From an uncultured Treponema sp. (GTDB lineage: Bacteria; Spirochaetota; Spirochaetia; Treponematales; Treponemataceae), in contig CAMKEG010000001.1 of the NCBI GenBank assembly GCA_946411505.1, positions 186,001-250,000 on the forward strand: DNA of 64,000 bases, in the 5' to 3' direction. Both the position numbers and the translations under genes were made by a program. Shown in pieces: positions 53,647-61,901 of this stretch. The notes below the pieces were generated by a model. The model was not told the DNA's origin and searched no databases. It was given only the letters and a program-made list of their open reading frames with translations. Numbering within the stretch: position 1 is the stretch's first letter; each line of letters opens with the position of its first letter.

Positions 53647-54269
53647 AAGCTCTTTTAATCGCGGAAGATGAACAAACAATCAACGCTCTCGTTCCCGCAA
53701 TAAAAAGCGCGGGCGCGGAAGTCATCGTGTACCGATGGTTGTTGAAGGCCTTGGACAACGTTGAGGAAATCGCGCCCGACGCCGTAATAATTTCCACGGC
53801 GGAATACCCCCGCCATTGGAAGACCTTCGCGCAATTCACAAAAAGCGGGTTTGGCGGAAAAGTTCCAAAAACAATACTCTACAACTCAAAGCCAATGGGC
53901 AACGATGAAAAAGAAAAGGCAAGGTCCTTGGGCGTGTTCGGAATGTTCAGCTCCCTGGACAAAGACGGGTTGGAAGACCTAAAAAATTATTTAATCGGAA
54001 AAAAAGGCGGAACCCAAGATTTTCTTGACGACGGAAAAAAATACGAGTTTGTGTTCACAAACCCCAAGAGCAAGTGCCTTGTCACAGGCGTCACGCGAAA
54101 GCTGGGCCAAGACAAAATTGAATTTGCCTGCGACGTGGGCGCCTTTGTAAAAAACCTTCAGGCGGGCGACGTCATACAAAACGCCACTTTCGGCGAAGAC
54201 AAAAGCTACAAGCATGTGTGCGCGAAAGTTTTGTCCAACGACAAAGTCCTTGAGCTTAGGTTGACTTAA
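53643..54269 (+). CDS. Receiver-like protein with C-terminal PilZ-like domain
   Basis: 208 aa. Residues 1-120 resemble a response-regulator receiver (KALLIAEDEQTINALVPAI, PDAVIISTAEYP, KTILYNSKPMGN). The usual phospho-acceptor Asp is not in the expected place; IIST replaces it. Residues about 130-208 (FVFTNPKSKCLVTGVTRKLGQDKIEFACD, LQAGDVIQNATF, VCAKVLSNDKVLELRL) have a PilZ-like strand pattern without the RxxxR and DxSxxG c-di-GMP motifs. A degenerate signalling adaptor is likely. ATG overlaps the previous stop. Confidence 0.6.
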   Translation: MKALLIAEDEQTINALVPAIKSAGAEVIVYRWLLKALDNVEEIAPDAVIISTAEYPRHWKTFAQFTKSGFGGKVPKTILYNSKPMGNDEKEKARSLGVFGMFSSLDKDGLEDLKNYLIGKKGGTQDFLDDGKKYEFVFTNPKSKCLVTGVTRKLGQDKIEFACDVGAFVKNLQAGDVIQNATFGEDKSYKHVCAKVLSNDKVLELRLT

Positions 54270-54293
54270 AAAAAGTGTTGGCGGCGGATAAAA

Positions 54294-54692
54294 ATGTCTA
54301 AAAGCAAGCAACAAGCTAAATTCTTTTGCGAAAACTGCGGGGCGGAAGTGCCCCAGAGCGCGCGCTTTTGCGGAAAGTGCGGCCGCTTTTTTTCGTCGGT
54401 CCGCTGCCCTGTCTGCGGAAAGACCGGCTCGTCAAACATGTTCGCCAACGGCTGCCCTTCCTGCGGCTACGGCGGAAAAGACCAGCCCGGCGTGGCCGGA
54501 ATGAGCGCGGCGGCCGCGCGAATGAAAAGCGCCGCCGACAATAAGGGCCACTTTTACGTCCACAAAAAACATTCTTCGGCAAAAAAAATCGGGCGGCCCC
54601 GCGGAGACGGAAGCCTGCCCGTTTGGATTTACGCCGTGACCTTCGCCGCGCTTGCAGTGATACTCGCCGGCATCATGCGCTGCGCGCTGTAG
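54294..54692 (+). CDS. Double zinc-ribbon membrane protein
   Basis: 132 aa. Three CxxC pairs at the N-terminus (FFCENCGAEVP, RFCGKCGRFF, RCPVCGKTG) and CPSCGYGG form one or two zinc ribbons (residues about 10-62). A Lys/Arg/His-rich linker and one C-terminal helix (VWIYAVTFAALAVILAGIM) follow. A tail-anchored cytoplasmic zinc-ribbon protein of unknown role. It starts 24 nt after the receiver-like gene and is closed by the shared terminator at 54775. Confidence 0.7.
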   Translation: MSKSKQQAKFFCENCGAEVPQSARFCGKCGRFFSSVRCPVCGKTGSSNMFANGCPSCGYGGKDQPGVAGMSAAAARMKSAADNKGHFYVHKKHSSAKKIGRPRGDGSLPVWIYAVTFAALAVILAGIMRCAL

Positions 54693-54774
54693 TTGTTGCC
54701 TACGCGCCGCGAGTTTCGCGTTTTTCGCGAAGCGGAAAATTTGAGCCTTGCGAAAAAGTTAAAACTCGACGATT

Positions 54775-54802
54775 AAAAAAAGCGCCCGAAGGCGCTTTTT
54801 TT
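54775..54802. terminator. Bidirectional terminator between the zinc-ribbon gene and trpS
   Basis: AAAAAAAGCGCC, loop CGAA, GGCGCTTTTTTT. A T run is present in either direction, and the trpS stop codon overlaps it. Confidence 0.9.
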
Positions 54803-55907
54803 ATATCATCATATTCATGGAAGCGCGGACTTCTTCAAGAGTGGCTTGCGCGATTTCGCGGGCCTGCTTTACTCCGTCCAAAAGAACTTGCCTGATGTAG
54901 TCGGGATTGGCCTCAAGCTTTGAGCGCTCGGCGCGAAGGGGGCGCAGCTTTTCGTTAATCGCTTTTGTAAGTTCGGCCTTAAGCGCGCCGCCGCCGCCGT
55001 CTCCCAAACGCTCGGCGATCGCTTCGGGCGCTTCGTCCGTGCAGAGCGAAATCAACTGCAAAAGGTTCGCCACTTCTGGGCGATTTTCCGGGTCGTATGT
55101 GATGTGGCGGTCGCTGTCGGTCTTGGCCTTTTTTACCAAGGCGGCGGTTTCGTCTTCGGTGTTATGCAGGAAAATGCAGTTGTTGAGCGACTTGCTCATC
55201 TTGGCCTGGCCGTCCAAGCCCTTTATCAGCGGAGTCTTTGCAAGAAGCGCGTAAGGCTCCGGAAAAATCTCCTTTCCCTGGCCGTACTTGTTGTTAAAGC
55301 GGCGGGCGATAGTTCGGCTAATCTCCAAGTGCGGAAGCTGGTCTTTTCCCACAGGAACGATGTTGGCCTTGCAAAAAAGGATGTCGCAGGCTTGGTGGAC
55401 GGGATAGGTGTACATTCCCTCGTTGACGCCCTGCTTAAAGCCGCCTGAGTCCTTGGCCTTTTGGATTTCGTCCTTTACTGTGGGGTTGCGGGCCAGTTCC
55501 GAATTGCTTACAAGCGTAAGGAACGGCAGCATAAGCTGGTTTTCTTCGGGAACGTATGAGTGCGGAAAAATCACGACGTCCTTTCCGGGCTTGATTCCGG
55601 CGGCAAGGTAGTCGATGACCAGCTGCTTTGTGTTTTGCGAAATTTGGTCGTAGGCGTCGTGGTCGGTCAAGACCTGGTAGTCGGCCACCAATATCATTAC
55701 CGGAACGCCAAGGTTTTGCAGGCGCACGCGGTTTTGAAGGGAGCCAAAATAGTGGCCGATGTGAAGCTGGCCTGTAGGCCTGTCGCCGGTAAGGACACGG
55801 TATTTTTTTGGATTGACCTTAATGTCCGCCTCAATCTCGCGGCTTTTTTTTAGCGCGGCCTCGTAAGTTCCGCTCAAGTCGGAATATTGAATTTCATCTT
55901 TTGCCAT
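54801..55907 (-). CDS. trpS: Tryptophanyl-tRNA synthetase
   Basis: 368 aa, somewhat longer than the usual 330 because of an N-terminal helix of about 35 residues. Class I signatures GDRPTGQLHIGHYFGSL near residue 45 and KMSKSLNN near 235; Trp pocket region MILVADYQVLTD and HQACDILFCKANIVPVGKDQ. It charges tRNA-Trp. The C-terminal half holds a Gly4 stretch (LGDGGGGALK). TAGAAT at 55921-55926 and AGGGA precede the ATG, leaving a very short leader; no -35 is clear. Confidence 0.95.
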   Translation of the reverse strand: MAKDEIQYSDLSGTYEAALKKSREIEADIKVNPKKYRVLTGDRPTGQLHIGHYFGSLQNRVRLQNLGVPVMILVADYQVLTDHDAYDQISQNTKQLVIDYLAAGIKPGKDVVIFPHSYVPEENQLMLPFLTLVSNSELARNPTVKDEIQKAKDSGGFKQGVNEGMYTYPVHQACDILFCKANIVPVGKDQLPHLEISRTIARRFNNKYGQGKEIFPEPYALLAKTPLIKGLDGQAKMSKSLNNCIFLHNTEDETAALVKKAKTDSDRHITYDPENRPEVANLLQLISLCTDEAPEAIAERLGDGGGGALKAELTKAINEKLRPLRAERSKLEANPDYIRQVLLDGVKQAREIAQATLEEVRASMNMMI

Positions 55908-55935
55908 AATTGTTTTCCCTATTCTATTGTTATCA

Positions 55936-56412
55936 TTAATCCGAAAAGGATTCCTTCGCTTCGGATATTTTAAACTCTAATCCTTCTGGTTTGTCAACCG
56001 AAAGGATAATAAACCTTACTCCTGTCAAAATTTCATCATCAAACCTTGTTCTCCACCAGCGAAGTTTTCCCGGAGCGATTTTTTTTACTGTTCCCAAAAG
56101 AACAAGTCCACCAAATTCGTCAACACCAGTGACTTTTGTTGAAAATGATGAACTATCTGAACATTTTGAAACAGATTCTCCAGTTGTATAAATCGAAATT
56201 TTCTCAATCGTATGGTTGGTTTTGTTACGAATTTTTACATTTTCTTCAATATCTTCGCAATCATCTAAATCAGAAGCATCAATGGTATACAAATCTGAAT
56301 TTGAATTTTTTGTTTTTGAAATGGCATGTTTTTCTAGCGAATAATACAATGGTTCAAACGCAAATAAAGGCAATGAACACAATAAAAATATTATAACAAA
56401 AAATTGTTTCAT
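55936..56412 (-). CDS. Small exported protein of unknown function, low GC
   Basis: 158 aa with signal peptide MKQFFVIIFLLCSLPLFA. The rest looks like a single beta domain (NKTNHTIEKISIYTTGES, GGLVLLGTVKKIAPGKLRWWRTRF, GVRFIILSVDKPEGLEFKI). The coding sequence is clearly A/T-richer than its neighbours, with many AAT, TTT and ATT codons, which suggests recent acquisition. It has its own promoter 6 nt before the ATG, a leaderless layout. It is not part of an operon. No family recognised. Confidence 0.65.
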   Translation of the reverse strand: MKQFFVIIFLLCSLPLFAFEPLYYSLEKHAISKTKNSNSDLYTIDASDLDDCEDIEENVKIRNKTNHTIEKISIYTTGESVSKCSDSSSFSTKVTGVDEFGGLVLLGTVKKIAPGKLRWWRTRFDDEILTGVRFIILSVDKPEGLEFKISEAKESFSD

Positions 56413-56418
56413 ATGTTT

Positions 56419-56447
56419 ATTCTACCCCATATAGATTTTTTTTTCAA
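56419..56447 (-). promoter_or_regulatory. Promoter of the low-GC exported protein
   Basis: Minus strand TTGAAA (56442-56447), 17-nt spacer, TAGAAT (56419-56424), 6 nt to ATG 56412. Confidence 0.75.
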
Positions 56448-56501
56448 TAACAAGCGACTTGTATTTATGTTTTATAAACGCTATTATAGTTTATTGAAAT
56501 A

Positions 56502-56663
56502 AACAAAAGCGGCGCGAAGAAGCGGGCGGCATTGCGGAAACTCTCTGTCTGCGTCTGCCGCGTCAGCGGCAGCGTCAATAGTTTCAAGACGCAGACAGCG
56601 AGTAGCGACGATATCGAGCGGTTCCGCAAGGACGAACGCGACTGTGAGCCGCGTGTTTTTGTT
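56502..56663 (+). ncRNA. Structured repeat RNA, copy d
   Basis: TGCGGAA/TTCCGCA, ACTC/GAGT, GTCTGCGTC/GACGCAGAC and CTGCCGC/GCGGCAG nest inside a weaker outer stem (AAAAGCGGC/GCCGC...TTTTT). Loops TCAATAGTTTCAAG and GCGAGTAGCGACG match the other copies. It lies in front of folC, ending about 20 nt before its start codon, so it could be part of the folC leader. Confidence 0.7.
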
Positions 56664-56683
56664 GTTCTTTGTTTTGAGGAAAT

Positions 56684-58165
56684 ATGACTAAAATAGATTT
56701 TAAAAATTGGCTCGACTCGTTCTTGAACTTTGAAAAGCTTCCGACTAAAGACATTTTTTGGCTGGACACGATAGAATGGCTTTGCGGCAAGTTCAACAAT
56801 CCGCAAGAAAGCGCTCCCTGCGTCCACGTTGCCGGAAGCAAGGGAAAGGGCTCGGTGTCAAGAATGGTCAGTTCCATCTTGACCGCAAGCGGAAAAAAAA
56901 CCGGCCTCTACACTTCCCCGCACATAAAGGACTTTTACGAGCGCGTTTCGGTTAACGGCGCCTTGATGGACAAGGCTTTGTACGAGTCTTGCGCGCTCGA
57001 ATTGCAAAAAAAAGTCGACGCGCTAAAAAACGGCGAACTTCCCTCCAACCGGCAAATAACTTGGTTTGAGCTTGTGACTGTCTACGCCTTTTTGTGCTTT
57101 AGGGCGGCAAAGACCGACGCAAACGTTTTTGAAGTGGGCTTGGGAGGCCGCTTGGACGCGACAAACATCGTCCGTCCAAAAATCGCCGTCATAAACACAA
57201 TCGAGCTTGAGCACACGGAATTTTTGGGCGACACGCTGGAAAAAATCGCCGCCGAAAAAGCGGGCATCATAAAAGAAAACACGCCTGTCCTCTGCGCCGA
57301 GCCGACAAGCCCAGGAGTCCGAGCGGCCTTTGAAGAAGCCGCCCGCAAAAAAAACGCGAGCCTCTATTTTGCCGACGAGCTTTGCGACGCCCTGGATTAT
57401 TCCTACGAGAAATCGTCGCAAGGCCAAAACGCGGCGGCCGCAAACGATTCAGGCCGTGAAAGCGCCCGATTCTTTATGAACGTCGAGATGCGCTCGCCGC
57501 TCTTTAGCCGGCCGTTAAAGGCGCGCCTTAGCCTTTTGGGAAAAGTTCAGGCCCACAACGCCTTCCTGGCCGCGGCCGCCGTCCGACTTGCCTTTCCGGA
57601 AATCTCGGAAGACGCAATCGAGCGCGGTCTTGAAGCGGCCACCCTTCCCGCGCGCTTTCAAACAATCGCGCTTGCCTCCGATCGCGGCGCGCCAAACAAG
57701 CGCGGCCTTTTGGTCTTGGACGGAGCGCACACGGCAAACTCAATCGCTGGAACTATTGAAACCTTTAACGCGCTCTTTTCGGACGACGCGCGGCCAAAGC
57801 GCCTTTTGTTCGCCTGCGCCGCCGACAAGGACGTTGTCCATATAGCGCCGCTTTTTAAGCGCAAGGATGGCCGCGCGCTTTTTGAAAAAATCACGATTAC
57901 AAAGCTAAATTCGGCAAAGCAAAGCGACCCGCAAAAAGCGGCTGCCGCCTTTAAGGAAGCCGGGCTTTCGTTTGAATTGCTGGAAGACTACGAGGCGGCC
58001 ATTCTTAGCGCGGTTGAGGCCGCCAAGCGCGACGGCGCAGTATTGCTTGCCACCGGAAGCTTTTATTTGGCCGCGGAAATCTTGTCAAACGACGAAGTAA
58101 GCCGCGCTACTTTACTAACACCCGTTCCACCCTCTTTCCGACGCAAGTTAAAATCTCGTAGCTAA
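56684..58165 (+). CDS. folC: Bifunctional dihydrofolate/folylpolyglutamate synthase
   Basis: 493 aa, longer than the usual 420-440. Mur-ligase fold: P-loop HVAGSKGKGSVSRMVSSI near residue 48, YTSPHIKDFYERVSVNG, FEVGLGGRLDATNIV near 155, ELEHTEFLGDTLEKIAAEKAGI near 175, and VLDGAHTANS near 345. It adds glutamate to folates. RBS GAGGAAAT before ATG 56684. The last 59 nt overlap the convergent alr gene. Copy d of the RNA repeat precedes it. Confidence 0.93.
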   Translation: MTKIDFKNWLDSFLNFEKLPTKDIFWLDTIEWLCGKFNNPQESAPCVHVAGSKGKGSVSRMVSSILTASGKKTGLYTSPHIKDFYERVSVNGALMDKALYESCALELQKKVDALKNGELPSNRQITWFELVTVYAFLCFRAAKTDANVFEVGLGGRLDATNIVRPKIAVINTIELEHTEFLGDTLEKIAAEKAGIIKENTPVLCAEPTSPGVRAAFEEAARKKNASLYFADELCDALDYSYEKSSQGQNAAAANDSGRESARFFMNVEMRSPLFSRPLKARLSLLGKVQAHNAFLAAAAVRLAFPEISEDAIERGLEAATLPARFQTIALASDRGAPNKRGLLVLDGAHTANSIAGTIETFNALFSDDARPKRLLFACAADKDVVHIAPLFKRKDGRALFEKITITKLNSAKQSDPQKAAAAFKEAGLSFELLEDYEAAILSAVEAAKRDGAVLLATGSFYLAAEILSNDEVSRATLLTPVPPSFRRKLKSRS

Positions 58166-59300
58166 TCGTTCCGGCGTCGGCGGCCAAGTCGTCGGCGGTC
58201 AAAAGGGCGCCGCTTTCTTTGGGGCCAAAAATCACCGCGCGGTCAAAGCGCTTGATTCCTTTGGCGCTTCCTAGGTCTACCATGCACTGGTCCATGCAAA
58301 TGCGGCCGCGAACCGGATAAAGTTTTCCGCCAACGCTAACCTTTAGAGTTCCGGCTTGGCGGCGCAAAAGGCCGTCCGCGTAGCCTATCGGCAACACGCC
58401 GATTGTCGTGTCCTTGGCCGCGGTCCACGTGGAGCCGTAGGAAACGCCCATGCCTTTTTTAAAGGGACGCAGCGCGCTTATTCCTGTGACAAGCGCCATG
58501 ACGGGCTTTACTAAAAGCGGCGTTTTTTTGGCGCGCAAGTATTTTTCTGTAATCTTGTCGGGATAGTAGCCGTACAAAATGATTCCGGGGCGAACCATGT
58601 CAAACTGCCATTCAGGCTTGTCCATAAGAGCCGCGCTTGCCGAGGCGTGGACGATTCCGGGCTTGATTCCGGCGGCCTTGACCGACTCGACTGCGGCGGC
58701 AAAGGCGTCGCGCTGTTTTTTGGCGTAGGAGCGGTCGCGCGCGCTAGTTCCGTCGGCGCTGGCAAAGTGCGTGCACATTCCGCCCAAGCATAGGAATTTT
58801 GAACCGGCGATTCTTTTTGCCAAAGCCGCCGCGTCGCTTGGAAGGCAGCCCACGCGGCCCATTCCGCTGTCAACGGCAAGATGGACGGAGAACTTTTTGG
58901 CCGCCGCGTTTTTGGTCAGTTTAGCGTTTGCCGCGTTTCTAGCCTTGAAAGCCTTTTTAACGGCGGCTTCAAGAAAGCCTATGTATTCCTCGTCGCCGAC
59001 AAAGGGCGTTATATTGTGTTTCACCAAGTCCGCCATCTCGGACGGAGAGCAGTAGCTTAAAAGCAAAATCGGAGCCTTTATCTTGGCCTCGCGAAGCTCG
59101 ATTCCCTCGCCTACCGTGGCTACGGCCAAAAAGTCGGCTCCGCATTTGACGGCGGCTTTGGCGCAAGGAACGGCTCCGTGGCCGTAAGCGTCTGCCTTTA
59201 CCGAGCAGCAAATCTTCACTCCGGGCTTTACGAATTTTTTTATCGCCTTTACGTTGGCTTCAAAGTTCTTTATGTAAATTTCAGCAAATGTAAGTCTCAT
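58107..59300 (-). CDS. alr: Alanine racemase
   Basis: 397 aa. PLP lysine in ICCSVKADAYGHGAVPCA near residue 35, MGRVGCLPSDAA, the catalytic Tyr region KKGMGVSYGSTWTA near 270, and VGGKLYPVRGRICMDQCMVDLG near 315. It makes D-alanine for peptidoglycan. ATG 59300 is chosen over two upstream ATGs because it follows a TATTAT box by 7 nt and matches the family N-terminus (MRLTFAEIYIKNFEANVKAI). Its 3' end overlaps folC on the opposite strand. Confidence 0.95.
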   Translation of the reverse strand: MRLTFAEIYIKNFEANVKAIKKFVKPGVKICCSVKADAYGHGAVPCAKAAVKCGADFLAVATVGEGIELREAKIKAPILLLSYCSPSEMADLVKHNITPFVGDEEYIGFLEAAVKKAFKARNAANAKLTKNAAAKKFSVHLAVDSGMGRVGCLPSDAAALAKRIAGSKFLCLGGMCTHFASADGTSARDRSYAKKQRDAFAAAVESVKAAGIKPGIVHASASAALMDKPEWQFDMVRPGIILYGYYPDKITEKYLRAKKTPLLVKPVMALVTGISALRPFKKGMGVSYGSTWTAAKDTTIGVLPIGYADGLLRRQAGTLKVSVGGKLYPVRGRICMDQCMVDLGSAKGIKRFDRAVIFGPKESGALLTADDLAADAGTISYEILTCVGKRVERVLVK

Positions 59301-59307
59301 TCCGCTC

Positions 59308-59336
59308 ATAATATTCATTTTCGGAAGATTTTGCAA
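59308..59336 (-). promoter_or_regulatory. Promoter of alr
   Basis: Minus strand TTGCAA (59331-59336), 17-nt spacer, TATTAT (59308-59313), 7 nt to ATG 59300. Confidence 0.75.
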
Positions 59337-59348
59337 CAATGATAAGTA

Positions 59349-59377
59349 TTGAACTTTTTGCTAAAAAATGATATGCT
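59349..59377 (+). promoter_or_regulatory. Promoter of the lipoprotein-thrC unit
   Basis: TTGAAC (59349-59354), 17-nt spacer, TATGCT (59372-59377). Leader of about 30 nt with GGGTGGAG before ATG 59414. It is divergent from the alr promoter; the -35 hexamers are 12 nt apart. Confidence 0.6.
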
Positions 59378-59413
59378 TGAGCAATTACAACAATCATTTT
59401 AGGGTGGAGAACA

Positions 59414-60427
59414 ATGAAAAAAGTATTGCCTATTTTGCTGGCCTCGTGCGCTCTTATTTTTATTTCATGCGAGTCTACCAAGCAAGCCGCCGCGGGACAG
59501 GATTCGGAGCAAGCGGCGGAACGCGCGGACTCGACGGAAAAAGAGACAAAAAAAGAAGCTTCGTCTTCAGTCGCGTCCTTTTCGTCAAAGAGCCAATATA
59601 AAAAAATTCTGCAAGACGCAAAAATAGCTGTCGTTTCCTCTCCAAAGGAAACTTCAATTGGCAAAGTCTTTTCAAGCCCTTATAAAATTCAAGCGACAAA
59701 CCAAGCCGGAGAGCCGTTGGCCTCCTTCAAGATAACGGCGGAATATCCGGAGTCAAAGAACAACGGCAACCTCAACTTCGCCAAGGCCGAGCTTGTCACC
59801 GACGAAAAAGGCCTCGCGGAATTCTCCGCGCCGACGCCAAAGATTGCGGCCAACGCCAGCGTCCACTTCTATCCCGCCGCCCCCTCAAGCGACCCCGACA
59901 TGATGAGAATGGCTTCGCAGGCGGCCGTCGAGGGCCAGTGGAAAGTCAGGACAAACCTTGGAAGCCACACCGGAATTTTGGTTTCTGTCGTTGACTATAG
60001 GCAGAACGGCAACATCAACATCGGAAACGGCTCCCAGCCTTCGGCCCAGGCGCTCACCTCAAACCTTTGGAGATCCGGCTTGATGGGCGCGCAAAACGCC
60101 GACTTCCACAATTCCGTCGACGCCGACGACCCAGTAAGAATCAGAAACGACGCGCTAAAGCAGCTGAACGGAAACTCGCTTTTTAAGTTTGTCGTCTACG
60201 GCCGCGTAAAGTACGCGAGCGAAATAACAAAGGACGCGGACGGCTACTACAGCGTGACGCTTTCCGGCGACTTGGGCGCCTTGAAAATCGACAGCGGCGA
60301 AGTTCTTGTAAAGGCGTCAAAAACCGTGACCGCGAAGGACAAGTCGGAATGGAAAGTGATTGGCGACGCCCAGCAGGAAATGGCCAAGCTTTTTTGCGAA
60401 GAATTGATTTATACCCTCTACAATTAA
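59414..60427 (+). CDS. Lipoprotein of unknown function
   Basis: 337 aa. Signal peptide MKKVLPILLASCALIFISC with lipidated Cys19, then a Ser/Glu/Lys linker (residues 20-65). Residues about 75-150 form a beta domain (PLASFKITAEYPESKNNGNLNFAKAEL). The C-terminal half (IRNDALKQLNGNSLFKFVVYGRVKYASEITKD, YYSVTLSGDLGALKIDSGEVL, AQQEMAKLFCEELIYTLY) has the pattern of LPP20/curli-assembly-like domains, but the match is loose. thrC follows after 15 nt and may share the transcript. Confidence 0.7.
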   Translation: MKKVLPILLASCALIFISCESTKQAAAGQDSEQAAERADSTEKETKKEASSSVASFSSKSQYKKILQDAKIAVVSSPKETSIGKVFSSPYKIQATNQAGEPLASFKITAEYPESKNNGNLNFAKAELVTDEKGLAEFSAPTPKIAANASVHFYPAAPSSDPDMMRMASQAAVEGQWKVRTNLGSHTGILVSVVDYRQNGNINIGNGSQPSAQALTSNLWRSGLMGAQNADFHNSVDADDPVRIRNDALKQLNGNSLFKFVVYGRVKYASEITKDADGYYSVTLSGDLGALKIDSGEVLVKASKTVTAKDKSEWKVIGDAQQEMAKLFCEELIYTLYN

Positions 60428-60442
60428 AGACAGGAGATAAAA

Positions 60443-61822
60443 ATGACATACACAGACACACGCGACAGCGAAGCCAAAGTTGACTTTAAGACGGCCGTAA
60501 TGAGCGGAATGAGTTCCGTTACGGGCGGCCTGTACGTTCCTGTGGAATTTCCCAAAATAGACACCTCAAAAATGTTCAAGGACGGAAAGCCCGACTTTAT
60601 AAGCGCCGCCATTCAAATGGCAAAGCCTTATGTGGAGGGCGAAATTCCCGACGCGGACTTGGAGGCCTTGATAAAGGACGCCTACCCCTTTGAGCCCAAG
60701 CTTGTCAAGATTGAGGACGGAACATATGTCTTGGAGCTTTCCCACGGCCCAACTTGCGCCTTCAAGGACTTTGGAGCGCGCTTCATGGCCCGCGCGATGT
60801 CCTTCTTTAACCGCGGCGAGAACGGAAAGCTTCACATTTTGGTGGCGACGTCCGGCGACACGGGAAGCGCGGTTGGAAGCGCCTTCCACAATGTCGAAGG
60901 CTTGGACGTGACGATTTTGTACCCGGAAGGAAAAATCAGCCCCTTGCAGGAAAAGCAGCTTTCGACCTTTACGGGAAACGTCCGCGCGCTTAAAGTAAAG
61001 GGAACCTTTGACGACTGCCAAAAGTTGGTAAAGACGGCCTTCACAGACAAGGACTTGCGCGCCAAGTTCCGCTTGTCGTCGGCCAACTCAATAAACATTT
61101 CGCGCTTGCTTCCGCAGGGCTTTTACTACATGTACGCCTCGCTTTTGGCCCAGGCGGAAAACCCCGGAAAGGAAATCGTCGTCACAGTTCCCAGCGGAAA
61201 CTTTGGAAACCTCACTTCAGGCCTTATCGCGCGCGAAATGGGCGCTCCGATAACAGGCTTTGTGGCGGCCACTAATTCCAACCGCACGATTCCCGACTGG
61301 ATCGCCACAAGCGAATACAAGGCCCGCCCCAGCGTGGAGACTTACGCCAACGCGATGGACGTGGGCGCCCCCTCCAACTACGAGCGCATCGCATACATGT
61401 ACACTTTGGAGGAAGTCCGCCGCCTCTTTGCCGCCTACTGGCTTGACAACGACGGAATCATAAAATCGATAAAGGCTTGCAAGGATTCCACAGGCTACAC
61501 AATCGACCCGCACGGAGCGGTGGCCTACAAGGCTTGGGAAGACATCAAGAACGGCGCCTTGGACAATCTTGAAGGCATAGACATAACAAAGCCCGGGATC
61601 ACTCCCAACAGGCCTGATTGGGCCGACAAGGCCAAGAGCGCTGTCGGAATCGTTTTGGAAACCGCCGACCCGGCCAAGTTCAGCGCAATCGTCAAGGACG
61701 CGACAGGCGCCGAGCCTCCGATTCCCGAGCGCCTGCAAAAGGTGATGGCCCTGCCCGACCGCGCGATTCCGATGGAAAACGACTACGCAAAGTTCAAGGC
61801 CTGGCTTGTCGCCAACCTCTAG
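60443..61822 (+). CDS. thrC: Threonine synthase
   Basis: 459 aa. PLP site SHGPTCAFKDFGARFMARAM (Lys near residue 111), VATSGDTGSAVGSAFHNVEG near 135, LYPEGKISPLQEKQLSTF near 160, SANSINISRLLPQGFYYMYA near 213, VPSGNFGNLTSGLIA near 250. This is the longer class typical of Gram-negatives and fungi. It makes threonine from O-phosphohomoserine. RBS AGGAGATAAAA. Two hairpins follow its stop. Confidence 0.95.
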   Translation: MTYTDTRDSEAKVDFKTAVMSGMSSVTGGLYVPVEFPKIDTSKMFKDGKPDFISAAIQMAKPYVEGEIPDADLEALIKDAYPFEPKLVKIEDGTYVLELSHGPTCAFKDFGARFMARAMSFFNRGENGKLHILVATSGDTGSAVGSAFHNVEGLDVTILYPEGKISPLQEKQLSTFTGNVRALKVKGTFDDCQKLVKTAFTDKDLRAKFRLSSANSINISRLLPQGFYYMYASLLAQAENPGKEIVVTVPSGNFGNLTSGLIAREMGAPITGFVAATNSNRTIPDWIATSEYKARPSVETYANAMDVGAPSNYERIAYMYTLEEVRRLFAAYWLDNDGIIKSIKACKDSTGYTIDPHGAVAYKAWEDIKNGALDNLEGIDITKPGITPNRPDWADKAKSAVGIVLETADPAKFSAIVKDATGAEPPIPERLQKVMALPDRAIPMENDYAKFKAWLVANL

Positions 61823-61868
61823 GAACGGTCAAGGCGCGCTACGCTCAAGGCCTTGACTCGTTCCTTTT
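61821..61868 (+). terminator. Terminator of thrC
   Basis: GGAACG-GTCAAGG pairs with CCTTGAC-T-CGTTCC across a 16-nt loop, followed by TTTT. It starts in the stop codon. Confidence 0.7.
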
Positions 61869-61897
61869 GCGGCGCGAACAAAATTGTCGCGCCGCAA
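61867..61897. terminator. Hairpin between thrC and the deaminase gene
   Basis: Perfect 11-bp stem TTGCGGCGCGA/TCGCGCCGCAA with a 9-nt loop, just before the deaminase stop. The T tracts are short, so terminator strength is uncertain. Confidence 0.5.
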
Positions 61898-61901
61898 TAA
61901 T

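Noticed and set aside
21941..56663. Structured repeats as integron attC sites
   Set aside because: Treponema denticola has an integron, but these copies lack the GTTRRRY core, are not next to cassette-like genes, and no integrase is seen.
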